Source: Massilia agilis
Lineage (GTDB): Bacteria > Pseudomonadota > Gammaproteobacteria > Burkholderiales > Burkholderiaceae_D
Length of the DNA stretch: 64,000 nt
Assembly: GCF_024756255.1 (NCBI RefSeq)
Contig: NZ_JANUHB010000002.1
Coordinates: forward strand, 62,001 to 126,000
Reading direction: 5' to 3'
Shown in pieces: positions 49,801 to 58,292 of this stretch (position 1 is its first letter; each line of letters opens with the position of its first letter). The position numbers and the translations under genes were made by a program. The notes under the pieces were generated by a model. That model did not search any database and was not told the DNA's origin. It worked only from the letters and a program-made list of their open reading frames with translations.

Positions 49801-51243
49801 TCAAGCGTCCAGCAGGCGCGCGAACATGCGGGTGGCCATCAGGCCCGGCGCGGTGTGGTGCTGCGCTGGCCCCATCAGTTCACGCAGCACCTCCATCGCT
49901 TCCTGCTTGTTCGCCGCCCCCGCGATGCGCTGTTCGAGCACGCGCAATTCGTTGTCCGTGCCTTCGTCCTCGTGCGCGTGGCGGCGGATCAGGCCGCGCT
50001 CGGGCTGCGGGCCACGCGGCTCCTGCTGGCCCAGGTTGTCGAGCGCGCGCTGGCGCGCCCGGTGGCTCGGCACCCGGCGCGAAGTCTCGCCCTGGCCATC
50101 CGCGATCCAGTCATGCAGCACCTCCAGCTCGTAGGCGCTGAAGACGCCGAACATCTCGGCCCGCTCGCCGCTCACCAGCCGCCAGAACCGGCTGTTGCCC
50201 GGATCCTCGCCACGGCTGATCCAGCCCGCCGACTGCAGCGCCGCCAGGAAGGCCGGGATCTGGGCCGGGTCGGACAGCCAGTCGTTGACCGCCCGCCCGC
50301 CCACGCGGCAGTAGTCCGAGTGCAGGTTGCGGCCCACGGTGCTTTTCGCGGCCAGGATGCGCACCAGCTCGTCCTGCAGGTCGAATTCGGCGATGACCGA
50401 GGTGGTGCTGGCGCCGGGCTCGTTGAGCCGGTAGCCGTCCAGCACGCGGCGCCAGAACGCCGCACGGTCGCCCACTTGCGGCAGCAGGCGTTCAAGCGCC
50501 TGCACGGCCTTGTGCGCATGCCCGCTGGCCGCGTTGTCCACGGTGACGTGCAGGGTGAAGTAATACGGGTCGATGCCCAGCTCATTGAGCTCGTAGGCGC
50601 TGACCAACAGGTGCAACGGCAGCTGCTCGTAGCCCAGGTTGTAGCCCACGATCTCGGGCAGGAACTGCCCGGCGTTGTGCGCCAGCGCGAGCTGGATCGC
50701 ACCCTGCACGAAATGATGCTCCGGCAGCTGCTCCCAGCCCTCGCAGCCGTGCGTGGCCAGCAGCTTGCGGTACAGGGTGACGTGGTTCTTCCCCGGCACC
50801 CCGTCGCCCAGCTCCTCCAGATAGGTCCGGATCAGCGGGCGGACATCGGGATTGGCCCATTGGCGCAGCAGGCCGTACAGCCACGCGCCGTCCACCAGCT
50901 TGGTGGGCGCCACGCCCTTAAGGAAGTACAGCGCGTGCGCGCGGCTGCCGAAATAGCGCCGCGGTGCGCCGTTCTTGCGGGCCGCAAGGTAGTCGCGGTA
51001 TTGCAGGCCCACGGCGTCCACACGGTCGCGCATCCAGGCCGCCAGCGCGGCCGGCGTATCGGGCAGGTCGGCGGGGATGTCGCGCACGGCATCGATCTGC
51101 TCGCGCAGGAAGGCCTGCGCCGCGACCGCGGCCGCGCCGGGGTCGGACATCAGCTTGAAGTACAGATGACGTGCACGCGGGGACACCGCGCAGCGCGACG
51201 GCGGCGCGGCAATGCTTGCATCCAGAACGGCGGGCGAACTCAT
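49801..51243 (-). CDS. Iron-containing redox enzyme (haem-oxygenase-like diiron oxidase)
   Basis: A protein of about 480 residues whose central part looks like the haem-oxygenase-like diiron (HDO) fold. Likely iron ligands are in PEIVGYNLGYE and YYFTLHVTVDNAASGHAHKAV (Glu…His-x3-Asp-x5–7-His). The C-terminal 100 or so residues are charged and rich in Arg/Gln/Glu. I chose the ATG at 51243; a TTG 15 codons upstream is possible. It is 27 bp before cphA on the same strand, so probably co-transcribed. HDO enzymes oxidise amino-acid-type substrates; its role here is unknown. Confidence 0.78.
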   Translation of the reverse strand: MSSPAVLDASIAAPPSRCAVSPRARHLYFKLMSDPGAAAVAAQAFLREQIDAVRDIPADLPDTPAALAAWMRDRVDAVGLQYRDYLAARKNGAPRRYFGSRAHALYFLKGVAPTKLVDGAWLYGLLRQWANPDVRPLIRTYLEELGDGVPGKNHVTLYRKLLATHGCEGWEQLPEHHFVQGAIQLALAHNAGQFLPEIVGYNLGYEQLPLHLLVSAYELNELGIDPYYFTLHVTVDNAASGHAHKAVQALERLLPQVGDRAAFWRRVLDGYRLNEPGASTTSVIAEFDLQDELVRILAAKSTVGRNLHSDYCRVGGRAVNDWLSDPAQIPAFLAALQSAGWISRGEDPGNSRFWRLVSGERAEMFGVFSAYELEVLHDWIADGQGETSRRVPSHRARQRALDNLGQQEPRGPQPERGLIRRHAHEDEGTDNELRVLEQRIAGAANKQEAMEVLRELMGPAQHHTAPGLMATRMFARLLDA

Positions 51244-51383
51244 GGCGTACGTTTCGATTTCGAAAATCCTCTCAGACAATTGCAACAATTATCCGGAGGC
51301 CATCCATGGCCGGAAATCGGTACGCGCGCTGCCGCGTTGTAAGAACTGGATTACAAAAAAATTAACGTTCGGAAAGAACGCCC

Positions 51384-52487
51384 TCAGGCAGCCCGGTCGC
51401 CCAGGCAGATGCCGAGCTCGCGCGCGGTGGCCACCGTATCGCTGTCCACCGGCACGCGCCTGGTGCGTCCCGCCACTTCGGCGAGCGGCACGGTGCCGAT
51501 CTCGCTGCCGCCCAGCGCCACCATCACCCCGGACTGGCCCTGCGCCAGCGCGCGCACCGCCGCGGCGCCGAAGCGGGACGCCACCACCCGGTCGAACGCG
51601 GACGGGCTGCCGCCGCGCAGCAGGTGGCCAAGCACCACGGCGCGGCACTCCTTGCCCGTCAGCGCCGCCAGTTCATGCTCGAGGCGCGCGCCGATGCCGC
51701 CCAGCCGTTCCGCATGTCCGGCGCCGGCGGCCGCCAGCAGTTCGCGCTGCCCGCCCAGCGCCTGCGCGCCTTCCGCCACCACGACCAGCGAATGATGGTG
51801 GCCGGCGGCGTCGCGCGCCGCGATCGATTCGGCCACGACCGCGGGGTCGAACGGAATCTCGGGGATCAGGATCGCGTGAGCGCCACCCGCCATCCCTGCG
51901 TGCAGCGCGATCCAGCCGGCGTAGCGGCCCATCACCTCGACCACCATCACCCGGTGCTGGCTATAGGCCGTGGTGTGCAACCGGTCGATGCACTCGGTGG
52001 CAAAGCCGACCGCCGTGTCGAAGCCGAAGGTGGTGTAGGTGTGGTCAAGGTCGTTGTCGATCGTCTTGGGCACGCCCACCACGTTCAGGCCCTTGCGGTA
52101 CAGGCTCTCGGCAATGGCCATCGAGCCGTCGCCGCCAATCGAGACCAGCGCGTCGAAGCCGCGCGCCCGGAACAGGCCAACCAGTTCGTCCGCGCGGTCG
52201 ACCTCGGCCGTGCTGCCGTCTGGCTGGCGCACCGGGTAGTGCAAGGGGTTGCCGCGGTTGGTGCTGCCCAGGATGGTGCCGCCCAGCGCGCCGATGCCAT
52301 AGACCGTCTCGGGTGTGAGGCGCATGACCGGCTCGCCCAGGCATTGTGCCGGCTCCAGCAGGCCGTTGTAGCCGTCGCGGATGCCCCAGCATTCCCACCC
52401 CTGGCGCTCGGCCGCCAGTACCACCGCCCGTATGACGGCGTTCAGTCCCGGCGCATCGCCGCCGCCCGTGCTGATCGCAATCCGCAT
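51384..52487 (-). CDS. pfkA: 6-phosphofructokinase, mixed-signature type
   Basis: A 367-residue PFK-A family enzyme that phosphorylates fructose 6-phosphate. The substrate block MGRYAGWIALHAG is typical. The phosphoryl-donor site reads GGDGS at 118–122 (Gly, as in ATP enzymes) but PKTIDND at 140–146 (Lys, as in pyrophosphate enzymes), the G/K combination found in a subgroup reported as ATP-dependent. It is 114 bp downstream of ppsA. Confidence 0.9.
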   Translation of the reverse strand: MRIAISTGGGDAPGLNAVIRAVVLAAERQGWECWGIRDGYNGLLEPAQCLGEPVMRLTPETVYGIGALGGTILGSTNRGNPLHYPVRQPDGSTAEVDRADELVGLFRARGFDALVSIGGDGSMAIAESLYRKGLNVVGVPKTIDNDLDHTYTTFGFDTAVGFATECIDRLHTTAYSQHRVMVVEVMGRYAGWIALHAGMAGGAHAILIPEIPFDPAVVAESIAARDAAGHHHSLVVVAEGAQALGGQRELLAAAGAGHAERLGGIGARLEHELAALTGKECRAVVLGHLLRGGSPSAFDRVVASRFGAAAVRALAQGQSGVMVALGGSEIGTVPLAEVAGRTRRVPVDSDTVATARELGICLGDRAA

Positions 52488-52601
52488 CTCGTTATCCGCT
52501 CCCTGTGCTTTGGCAGCGCGCGCCGGCGCCGCCCGTTGATGTTCATGATCGGGCTGACTATACCATGGGGCGCAGCCACGCCCGGCGGCGCGAAGGCCGG
52601 C

Positions 52602-55031
52602 TCAGGATTGTGCGGCGCGCGGTGCGATGCCGAGGCGTCGCTCGACCTCGGCCACTTCACGTAGCGTGCACAGTACCGAGTCCGGGTTCAGGCTGATCGA
52701 ATCGATGCGTTGCTCGACCAGGTAGCGCGCCACCTCCGGGTAATCCGACGGCGCCTGGCCGCAGATGCCCACATGCCGCCCGCAGCGCCGCGCCCCCTCG
52801 ATCGTCATGCGGATCAGCGCAAGCACACCGGGGTCGCGCTCGTCGAAGTCGAAGGCGACGATGTCCGAGTCGCGGTCCACGCCCAGGGTCAGCTGGGTCA
52901 GGTCGTTGGAGCCGATCGAAAAGCCGTCGAACAGCCGCGCGAAGGCGTCCAGCTGGACCACGTTGTTCGGGATCTCGCACATCACGTACACCTCGAGCCC
53001 ATCCTGCCCGCGCACCAGGCCATGTGCGCCCAGTGCCGCGATCACCGCCTCGGCTTCCTGCACCCGGCGGCAGAACGGGATCATCAGGCGCACGTTGGAA
53101 AGCCCCATGTCGCCGCGCACCCGCTTCATCGCCTCGCATTCGAGCGCAAACCCTTCCGCGTACGCCGGATGGGTGTAGCGCGCGGCCCCGCGAAAGCCCA
53201 GCATCGGGTTTTCCTCGTGTGGCTCGAACCACTGGCCGCCCAGCAGGCTCGCGTATTCGTTGGTCTTGAAGTCGGACATGCGCACGATCACCGGCTTCGG
53301 GTAGAACGCCGCTGCGATCGTCCCAACGCCTTCGGCTAGCTGGCGCACGAAGTACTCGGCCGGTGACGGCCAGCCGCGCGTGAGCTGTGCGATCTGCGCG
53401 CGCACCTGCGCATCGGCCACCTGCTCCGGATGCACCAGCGCCATCGGGTGCACCTTGATGTGCTCGGCCACGATGAATTCCATACGCGCCAGGCCCACGC
53501 CGTCGTTGGGCAGGAAGCGGGTCTGGAATGCGGTGTCCGGGTTGCCGATGTTGACCATGATGTGGGTGGCCGGCAGCTGCAAGGCCGACAGGTCGGTGCT
53601 GGTTTTATGGAACGGCAGGATCCCCGCGTACACGTGGCCAAGGTCGCCCTCCGCGCACGACACCGTGATCTCGGCGCCGGTCTGCACGCATTCGGTGGCG
53701 TTGCCGCAGCCAACCACCGCCGGCACGCCGATCTCGCGCGCCACAATCGCCGCGTGGCAGGTGCGTCCGCCGCGGTTGGTGACCACGGCCGCCGCCGTCT
53801 TCATCACCGTGCCCCAGTCGGGCATGGTGGTGTCCGCCACCAGGATTTCGCCCGGCCTGAATGTGCCCAGCTCGCCGACGCTGTGGATCACGCGCGCACG
53901 GCCCGATGCGACCTTGGCCCCCACCGCGCGCCCGCTGGCCAGCACGGCAGCGTGCCCGTCCAGCGTGTACTCGTCCAGCACGGCGCCGCTCTTGCGCGAA
54001 GCGACCGTCTCGGGCCGCGCCTGCACGATGTACAGCTTGCCGTCCACGCCGTCCTTGGCCCACTCGATGTCCATCGGGACCGGGTGCCCGGCCCGGCCGC
54101 TGTAGTGGTCCTCGATGCGCAGCGCGGCGCCGGCCAGTTCCAGCACGTCTTCATCCGGCAGGCAGAAGCGCTCGCGCTCGGCCGGCAGGGTCGGCACATT
54201 GCGCGTGGTGGCGCGCCCGCCCTGCGCATAAACCATGCGCACTTCCTTGCCGCCCAGGCTGCGCCGCAGCACCGCCTGCTTGCCCTCGCGGTAGGCCGGC
54301 TTGAACACGTAGAACTCGTCGGGATCGACCGTGCCCTGTACCACGTTCTCGCCCAGCCCGTAAGCGCCGGTGACGAACACCACGTCGCGAAAGCCGGTCT
54401 CGGTGTCGAGCGTGAAGATCACGCCGGCCGAGGCAAGGTCGGAGCGCACCATTTTCATGATTCCCACCGACAGGTACACCTTGAAGTGGTCGAAGCCGTT
54501 CTCGATCCGGTACACGATCGCGCGGTCCTGGAACAGGCTGGCGAAGCAGCGCCGCACGCTGTCGAGCACCTGGCTTTCGCCGCCGATGTTCAGGTAGGTC
54601 TCGTGCTGGCCGGCGAAGCTTGCGGTGGGCAAGTCCTCGGCCGTGGCGGAGCTGCGCACGGCCACAGTGAGCTCGGGCCCGTACTCGTCGCGCAGGCGCC
54701 GATAGGCCTGCACGATCTGCTCGGCCAGTTGCGCAGGCAGCGCGGCGCCGTACACGATGTCGCGGGCGGCGCGCGCACGCCGCGCCAGGTCGTCCACGTT
54801 GGCAGCATCCAGCCCATCCAGCGCCGCGTGCAGCGGCTGCCACGCGCCGGCTTCTTCCATCGCGGCGCGGTAGGCCGCGGCCGTGATCGCGAACCCATTG
54901 GGCACGCGCACGCCGTGCGCCGAGAGCTCGCGGTACATTTCGCCCAGCGACGCGTTCTTGCCGCCCACCAGCGGCACATCGTCCGCGGAAAGGTCGGCAA
55001 ACCAGCGGATGAATTCACTCGACGGGCCCAT
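52602..55031 (-). CDS. ppsA: Phosphoenolpyruvate synthase
   Basis: An 809-residue enzyme that makes PEP from pyruvate and ATP for gluconeogenesis. The N-terminal ATP domain has VGGKNASLGEM and VRSSATAEDLPTASFAGQ. The phosphorylated residue is His426 in GGRTCHAAIVA. The C-terminal PEP domain has GSNDLTQLTLGVDRDS and CGQAPSD with the catalytic Cys. It starts 13 bp after the HdeD-like gene. Placing ppsA beside pfkA puts opposing glycolytic steps together. Confidence 0.95.
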   Translation of the reverse strand: MGPSSEFIRWFADLSADDVPLVGGKNASLGEMYRELSAHGVRVPNGFAITAAAYRAAMEEAGAWQPLHAALDGLDAANVDDLARRARAARDIVYGAALPAQLAEQIVQAYRRLRDEYGPELTVAVRSSATAEDLPTASFAGQHETYLNIGGESQVLDSVRRCFASLFQDRAIVYRIENGFDHFKVYLSVGIMKMVRSDLASAGVIFTLDTETGFRDVVFVTGAYGLGENVVQGTVDPDEFYVFKPAYREGKQAVLRRSLGGKEVRMVYAQGGRATTRNVPTLPAERERFCLPDEDVLELAGAALRIEDHYSGRAGHPVPMDIEWAKDGVDGKLYIVQARPETVASRKSGAVLDEYTLDGHAAVLASGRAVGAKVASGRARVIHSVGELGTFRPGEILVADTTMPDWGTVMKTAAAVVTNRGGRTCHAAIVAREIGVPAVVGCGNATECVQTGAEITVSCAEGDLGHVYAGILPFHKTSTDLSALQLPATHIMVNIGNPDTAFQTRFLPNDGVGLARMEFIVAEHIKVHPMALVHPEQVADAQVRAQIAQLTRGWPSPAEYFVRQLAEGVGTIAAAFYPKPVIVRMSDFKTNEYASLLGGQWFEPHEENPMLGFRGAARYTHPAYAEGFALECEAMKRVRGDMGLSNVRLMIPFCRRVQEAEAVIAALGAHGLVRGQDGLEVYVMCEIPNNVVQLDAFARLFDGFSIGSNDLTQLTLGVDRDSDIVAFDFDERDPGVLALIRMTIEGARRCGRHVGICGQAPSDYPEVARYLVEQRIDSISLNPDSVLCTLREVAEVERRLGIAPRAAQS

Positions 55032-55044
55032 CGCCGGCTCCGCG

Positions 55045-55647
55045 TCAATGCGCCCCGGCCATGCGCCGGTCGGGCAGCACGCGCCGCTCGACCGCCGGGC
55101 GCGCTTGCGTGCGGGCGGTCACGGTGCGGGCGCGAATGGCCAACGACAGCAGCAGGGCGCCGTTGATGATCGCGTAGATGCTGATCAGCCAGACCATCGC
55201 AATGGCGCCGGCAAGCGGATACAGGAACACCAGCGCGCCGAACACGACCGAGGCGATGCCCGACAGGGCCAGCATCCATTCGCCGTGCAGCTCGCGCCGC
55301 AGCCGTGCAGCGGCCACGATGTCCAGCACGCCGGAGACCAGCGCGTTGGCCGCGATCACCATCACCAGCACCAGCGTGGTGAGCACGGGATTGACCACCG
55401 CCACCACCGCCGCGCCGATACTCACCAATCCGAGCAGCAGCGGGATCCACCAGTCGTCGTCCACCTTGCGATGGCTGATCGCGCCGATCACGGAAGCGAT
55501 CCCGCCGAGCATGGCGTAGGCCGCGAACAAGGCCACCAGCGTGAGCAAGGTCAGGCCCGGCCACATCAGGGCCAGCACGCCAAACAGGATGCCGAGCACG
55601 CCGCGCAGCGCTGCCACCCACCAGGAACGCACATAAAAACTGTTCAT
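55045..55647 (-). CDS. HdeD/DUF308 family membrane protein
   Basis: A 200-residue protein with six hydrophobic segments arranged as three repeats of a DUF308 pair (for example WWVAALRGVLGILFGVLALMWPGLTLLTLVALFAAY). It resembles HdeD, an acid-stress membrane protein of E. coli. A basic, Arg-rich tail follows. It is just upstream of ppsA and probably co-transcribed. Confidence 0.85.
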   Translation of the reverse strand: MNSFYVRSWWVAALRGVLGILFGVLALMWPGLTLLTLVALFAAYAMLGGIASVIGAISHRKVDDDWWIPLLLGLVSIGAAVVAVVNPVLTTLVLVMVIAANALVSGVLDIVAAARLRRELHGEWMLALSGIASVVFGALVFLYPLAGAIAMVWLISIYAIINGALLLSLAIRARTVTARTQARPAVERRVLPDRRMAGAH

Positions 55648-55745
55648 ATCGACCGCCTGCCAACATCAGCGCGGCCGGGAAAGGAGACCCGGCCTGTCCG
55701 CTGTTTCATTAGGCAGGCCCGGTGAGCGACAGTTCCGCGCCCGCC

Positions 55746-56885
55746 TCAGGCGCGGCGGCTGGCCGGCAGGTGGCGCTGCAGCCGCCGCTGCGCCCGCAGC
55801 AGCGCCTTGAACATCGGCTGGTGCAGCACGCGCCGCATGCCGCCGGCATGGTCGATGTCCCACAAGCCCATCGGCATCCAGTCGCGCGGCGCGTGCCAGT
55901 CGCGCATGCCCAAAATCGGGTACAGGCACACTCCGCGCAGCGGCACCCCGCGCGCCAGCAGCCACTCCACCTCGCCCGCCAGCTCGTCGAGCCAGCCGGC
56001 GCGGTGCTCGCCCCAGTGCGAGGTTTCGGAAATGACGATCTCGTGGCCATAGCGCTCCCAGGCGGCGAGCGCCAGTTCGCGGAACGGGCGCCGGCGCGCG
56101 TCGTCCGGCGCCAGCCAGCTGCCCTGCTCGCCCAGCACCCACTGGCAGTTCCAGTAGTAGTTGATGCCGACCACGTCCAGGTGCGCCGGGCTGCCGCCCA
56201 GCTCGGGGCGCAGGCGCCCGGCCAGCATGTCGCGCGCCTCGAACACGCCGCGCTCGTTGAAGTGGTGCGCCGCCGCCACGGCCGCCGCGCTCGCGTCGCA
56301 CGGCACCACCCGGCACATCGGGTCCGCGTGAACGAAGCGCGCGTCCGGCACTTCGGCGCGAATGGCGTCGATGCCGCGGATCGCGGCCGCCACCAGCGCC
56401 ACCTTGAGTTCGCCGGCGCGCCCGCACAGGTGTGGCGCGAAGTGCGCGGCGTCACCCGCCGCCCAGGCCATGTAGGACGGTTCGTTGACCGGGGTGAACC
56501 AGAGCGTGCCTGGCAGGCGGCCGCGCAAATAGCGGGCGCAGGCGCCGCAGTAGGCGGCAAAGCGCTCGGCGAAATCGTCGGCCAGCGGATCGGTCCCTTG
56601 CGGGTACCCGTAGTGGAACAGGTCCCAGACCACCTCGATGCCGTGGCGCACCGCCGCCGCGACCGGCTTGCGCACCGTGGAAAAATCGAAGCGGCCGCCG
56701 CCGCGATCGACCAGCGGCCAGCGGATCGCGTCGCGCACGGTCGCAATGCCCACCGCGCGCAGGCGCCGGTAGTCTTCGTCGACGTGGCGGTGGTGCCAGG
56801 TGTCCTCGATCAGGTCGATCCACTCGCCGTCGCGGTTGTAGCCGGTCGCGCACTCGAAGCCGGCCTGGAAGAAGCTTTTGAACAC
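55746..56885 (-). CDS. GH-A clan glycosidase, beta-glucosidase-like
   Basis: A 379-residue TIM-barrel protein. The acid/base is Glu135 in TPVNEPSYMAW and the likely nucleophile is Glu287 in VISETSHWGEH, the two-glutamate pattern of retaining GH-A enzymes. It is short for GH1 and its substrate cannot be told. The start is a GTG at 56885 with no strong Shine-Dalgarno. It lies 19 bp after the alcohol dehydrogenase gene. No signal peptide, so cytoplasmic. Confidence 0.75.
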   Translation of the reverse strand: MFKSFFQAGFECATGYNRDGEWIDLIEDTWHHRHVDEDYRRLRAVGIATVRDAIRWPLVDRGGGRFDFSTVRKPVAAAVRHGIEVVWDLFHYGYPQGTDPLADDFAERFAAYCGACARYLRGRLPGTLWFTPVNEPSYMAWAAGDAAHFAPHLCGRAGELKVALVAAAIRGIDAIRAEVPDARFVHADPMCRVVPCDASAAAVAAAHHFNERGVFEARDMLAGRLRPELGGSPAHLDVVGINYYWNCQWVLGEQGSWLAPDDARRRPFRELALAAWERYGHEIVISETSHWGEHRAGWLDELAGEVEWLLARGVPLRGVCLYPILGMRDWHAPRDWMPMGLWDIDHAGGMRRVLHQPMFKALLRAQRRLQRHLPASRRA

Positions 56886-56904
56886 GGGATTGGCCGTGCC
56901 TTGG

Positions 56905-58140
56905 CTACGGGGTGGGTTGCTGGCCCTGCCGCGCGTTGACCAGTTCGACCTTCATCCATCCGGGCCGGCGCTCGTCGAACGCCTTGTAGGCATCGATCGC
57001 CGACGTCATCGCCTCGTGCTGGGTGATGACGCTGGTCGGGTCGAAGCCGCCGCTCCTGACCAGCTCGATCAGGTGCGGGATGTAGCGCCGGTGGTTGCAG
57101 TTGCCCATCTTGATCGTGATGTTCTTGAGCATGGCCTTGCCGATCGGGAAAGAGGAATCGTTGGGGGGATACACGCCGATGATCGCCAGCGTGCCCGCCT
57201 TGGCCAGCGCCTCGATCGCCCACTGCTGGGCCTGCGACGGCGCTTCACCCGGCTTCCAGTTCTGCCCGGACGGGTGCTGCACTGGCGCCACGCTCGCCAC
57301 TTCCTGCCGGAACGCTTCTGCCTGCTGTTGCGCCTGCGCCGCAGCCGGCCCGTGGTGGGCGCATTCGGCGTCCACGCCCACCGCATCGATGGCGCAGTCG
57401 GCGCCAATGCCGCCGGTCAGGTCGCGCACCGCCTGCACCGGGTCTTCCTCGTCAAAATTGATCACCTCCGCGCCCTGGCGCCGCGCCATCTCCAGCCGGT
57501 CCGGCAGGTTGTCCACTGCCAGCACGCGCCCCGCGTCCATCAGCTTGGCCGAGGCAATGGCGAACTGCCCCACCGGCCCGCAGCCGAACACCACCACCGT
57601 GTGCCCGGGCTTGATGTGGGCAAGGTCGGCGCCGAAATAGCCGGTCGGGAAAATGTCGGACAACAGGATCGCCTGGTCGTCGCTGATGTCGTCCGGCAGC
57701 TTGACGAGGTTAATGCTGGCAAACGGGACCCGCGCCTTTTCTGCCTGCAAGCCGTTGAATGCGCCGGACAGCGGCGGCCCGCCATAGAACGCCGTGCCAG
57801 CCGTCGGCCCGTTCGGGTTCGCGATGTCGCACTGGGCGTAATAGCCTGCGCGGCAATACGAGCAGTAGCCGCAGGCAATAGTGGACGGGATCACCACGCG
57901 GTCACCGGGCGCCAGGTTGCGCACCGACTTGCCCACCTGCTCCACCACGCCGACGGCCTCATGGCCGAGGATGGTGCCGTCTTGCATGCCGCTGAAGGTG
58001 CCGCGCACGAAATGCAGGTCGGTCCCGCAGATGGCGCTCACGGTGATGCGCACGATCGCATCGGTCGGTTGCTGCAGGGCCGGCTCGGGCACGTCCTCGA
58101 GCCGGATGTCGCCGACGTCGTGAAATACAACAGCTTTCAT
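56905..58140 (-). CDS. Zinc-dependent alcohol dehydrogenase, formaldehyde-dehydrogenase-like
   Basis: A 411-residue MDR-family enzyme. Catalytic zinc ligands are Cys38 (CGTDLH) and His60/Glu61 (GHEAVG). The structural zinc is held by Cys90, 93, 96 and 104. The NAD motif is GCGPVGQFA. An insert rich in Ala/Gln near 260–310 is typical of the glutathione-independent formaldehyde dehydrogenase-like subgroup. The ATG at 58140 has AGGAG 6 nt upstream. It heads the run ADH–glycosidase–HdeD–ppsA–pfkA. Confidence 0.88.
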   Translation of the reverse strand: MKAVVFHDVGDIRLEDVPEPALQQPTDAIVRITVSAICGTDLHFVRGTFSGMQDGTILGHEAVGVVEQVGKSVRNLAPGDRVVIPSTIACGYCSYCRAGYYAQCDIANPNGPTAGTAFYGGPPLSGAFNGLQAEKARVPFASINLVKLPDDISDDQAILLSDIFPTGYFGADLAHIKPGHTVVVFGCGPVGQFAIASAKLMDAGRVLAVDNLPDRLEMARRQGAEVINFDEEDPVQAVRDLTGGIGADCAIDAVGVDAECAHHGPAAAQAQQQAEAFRQEVASVAPVQHPSGQNWKPGEAPSQAQQWAIEALAKAGTLAIIGVYPPNDSSFPIGKAMLKNITIKMGNCNHRRYIPHLIELVRSGGFDPTSVITQHEAMTSAIDAYKAFDERRPGWMKVELVNARQGQQPTP

Positions 58141-58240
58141 CGCTTCTCCTTCCACACCAGCCGGTGTGCCTGGCAATCGGATGTGAAGCAGTTTTGATTC
58201 GCGTGGCGCCAGGCAGTTCGGCCGGGCGTGGCCAAAAACG

Positions 58241-58270
58241 AAAAAGCCCGGCAGTGCAATACTGCCGGGC
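58241..58270 (-). terminator. Terminator of the amino-acid permease gene
   Basis: On the minus strand a perfect 10-bp stem (GCCCGGCAGT 58246–58255 with ACTGCCGGGC 58261–58270, 5-nt loop) is followed by TTTTTCGTTTTT. It begins 22 bp past the permease stop. Confidence 0.92.
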
Positions 58271-58292
58271 CCGGGCTTTCAGGATGCGACGT

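Noticed and set aside
47386-51342. A 1318-codon open frame on plus, opposite cphA and the diiron gene
   Set aside because: Its His/Arg/Gln-rich composition and exact antisense position to two real genes mark it as a shadow.
58141-58292. An FNR box (TTGATTCGCGTGG) before the alcohol dehydrogenase
   Set aside because: Only 7 of 10 consensus positions match and no good promoter lies at the expected distance.
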